From assembly GCA_028702395.1 (NCBI GenBank), contig JAQVOV010000105.1:1-5728 (forward strand): a stretch of 5,728 nt of DNA. The letters run 5' to 3'. The translations under genes were made by a program, and so were the position numbers. The stretch is from Candidatus Omnitrophota bacterium (GTDB lineage Bacteria; Omnitrophota; Gorgyraeia; JABMRN01). Positions 5,413 to 5,728 of the stretch are shown one piece after another (within the stretch, counting starts at the first letter, position 1; every line of letters begins with the position of its first letter). The notes under the pieces are model-generated. The model made no database searches. It was given only the letters and a program-made list of their open reading frames with translations, and had not been told where the DNA came from.

Positions 5413-5435
5413 GGGTCAGGTCTCCACATTTGACA
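5413..5435 (+). repeat. Transposase leader motif, intact copy
   Basis: GGGTCAGGTCTCCACA plus TTTGACA, matching 2410-2432. I associate this kind of GGGTCAG block with the 5' end of REP-associated/IS200-like transposase units in many bacteria (recollection, not a search). Here its last six bases double as a promoter -35 box. Confidence 0.75.
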
Positions 5436-5458
5436 AAAATATATATGTTTGGTAATAT
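5430..5458 (+). promoter_or_regulatory. Near-consensus promoter of the transposase gene
   Basis: TTGACA (5430-5435), a 17-bp spacer, then TAATAT (5453-5458). The predicted start near 5465 leaves a leader of about 14 nt carrying the ribosome site. Two direct copies of TTGGTAAT (5449-5456 and 5460-5467) overlap the -10 box and start site at an 11-bp period, a possible operator or chance. Confidence 0.7.
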
Positions 5459-5478
5459 ATTGGTAATTTGGAGGTGAA

Positions 5479-5728
5479 ATGGCGAGACCATTGAGAATAG
5501 AGTATGAGAATGCTTTTTATCATGTAATACAAAGAGGGATTGAACGAAGAGCGATATATCGAAGTGACAGTGATAAAGAGAAGTTTCTTAAGTGTATAGA
5601 AGAGAGCTATGAGAAATATGGCTCAATATGTCATAGTTATTGTTTGATGGACAATCATTATCATCTGATCGTACAAACACCGCAGGCAAATCTCAAAAAA
5701 ATAATGCATTATATTAATACAAGTTATG
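5479..5728 (+). CDS. Y1/HUH REP-associated (IS200-like) transposase, N-terminal part
   Basis: ATG at 5479 follows GGAGGTG (5470-5476), and the frame is open to the right edge (83 codons seen). The start MARPLRIEY, the following FYHVIQRG and the HUH motif at residues 60-62 (CLMDNHYHLIVQTP) are hallmarks of the Y1 transposase superfamily, REP-associated group. The two histidines bind the metal that assists single-strand cleavage. The catalytic tyrosine lies further downstream and is cut off, so activity cannot be judged. Enzymes of this family act on hairpin DNA, which is notable given the palindromes 2.5-3 kb upstream, but no shared hairpin sequence is seen next to this gene. It has its own promoter and is separated from the TPR operon by terminator C. 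Confidence 0.93.
   Translation, partial: MARPLRIEYENAFYHVIQRGIERRAIYRSDSDKEKFLKCIEESYEKYGSICHSYCLMDNHYHLIVQTPQANLKKIMHYINTSY

Overview
The window is AT-rich bacterial DNA. Genes on the + strand have good Shine-Dalgarno sites, intrinsic terminators and near-consensus sigma70-type promoters. An N-terminal secretion signal and a membrane-anchored helical-repeat protein suggest an envelope-oriented locus. The GGGTCAG-type leader next to a Y1/HUH (REP-associated, IS200-like) transposase is something I associate with Gram-negative and candidate-phylum genomes. I cannot name the organism.

Layout. (1) Positions 1-1565 hold the 3' part of a longer gene. It ends in a conserved module of about 103 residues followed by a variable tail of about 358 residues that I do not recognise. 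(2) Positions 1580-2332 encode a membrane-anchored HEAT-like protein, followed at once by terminator A. (3) Positions 2385-2503 look like scar tissue: a gene start that stops after four codons, an orphan copy of the transposase leader motif, then terminator B, which is homologous to A. (4) Positions 2525-2793 form a 269-bp element with perfect 19-bp terminal inverted repeats, in which most bases pair into a nested, branched structure. (5) Positions 2864-3005 carry four further hairpins in close succession. (6) These hairpins run directly into a second, 5'-truncated copy of the conserved module (3023-3331), now fused to a different tail that resembles a permuted NlpC/P60 (YiiX/DUF830-type) cysteine hydrolase. 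(7) A four-helix membrane protein (4248-4661) and a secreted TPR protein (4658-5350) follow, overlapping by 4 bp, then terminator C, again homologous to A. (8) A transposase gene with its own promoter runs off the right edge.

Interpretation (inference). Two near-identical modules joined to unrelated C-terminal domains, with different small genes downstream, resemble a polymorphic-toxin locus: a full-length effector gene plus a downstream orphan tail cassette that could be swapped in by recombination through the shared module. The membrane protein is the best candidate partner or immunity protein for the cysteine-hydrolase tail. A possible promoter overlapping the effector's stop codon could express it independently. 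The conserved 3' terminator modules, the palindromic elements and the transposase are plausible agents of the rearrangement. None of these functional links is proven by the sequence alone.
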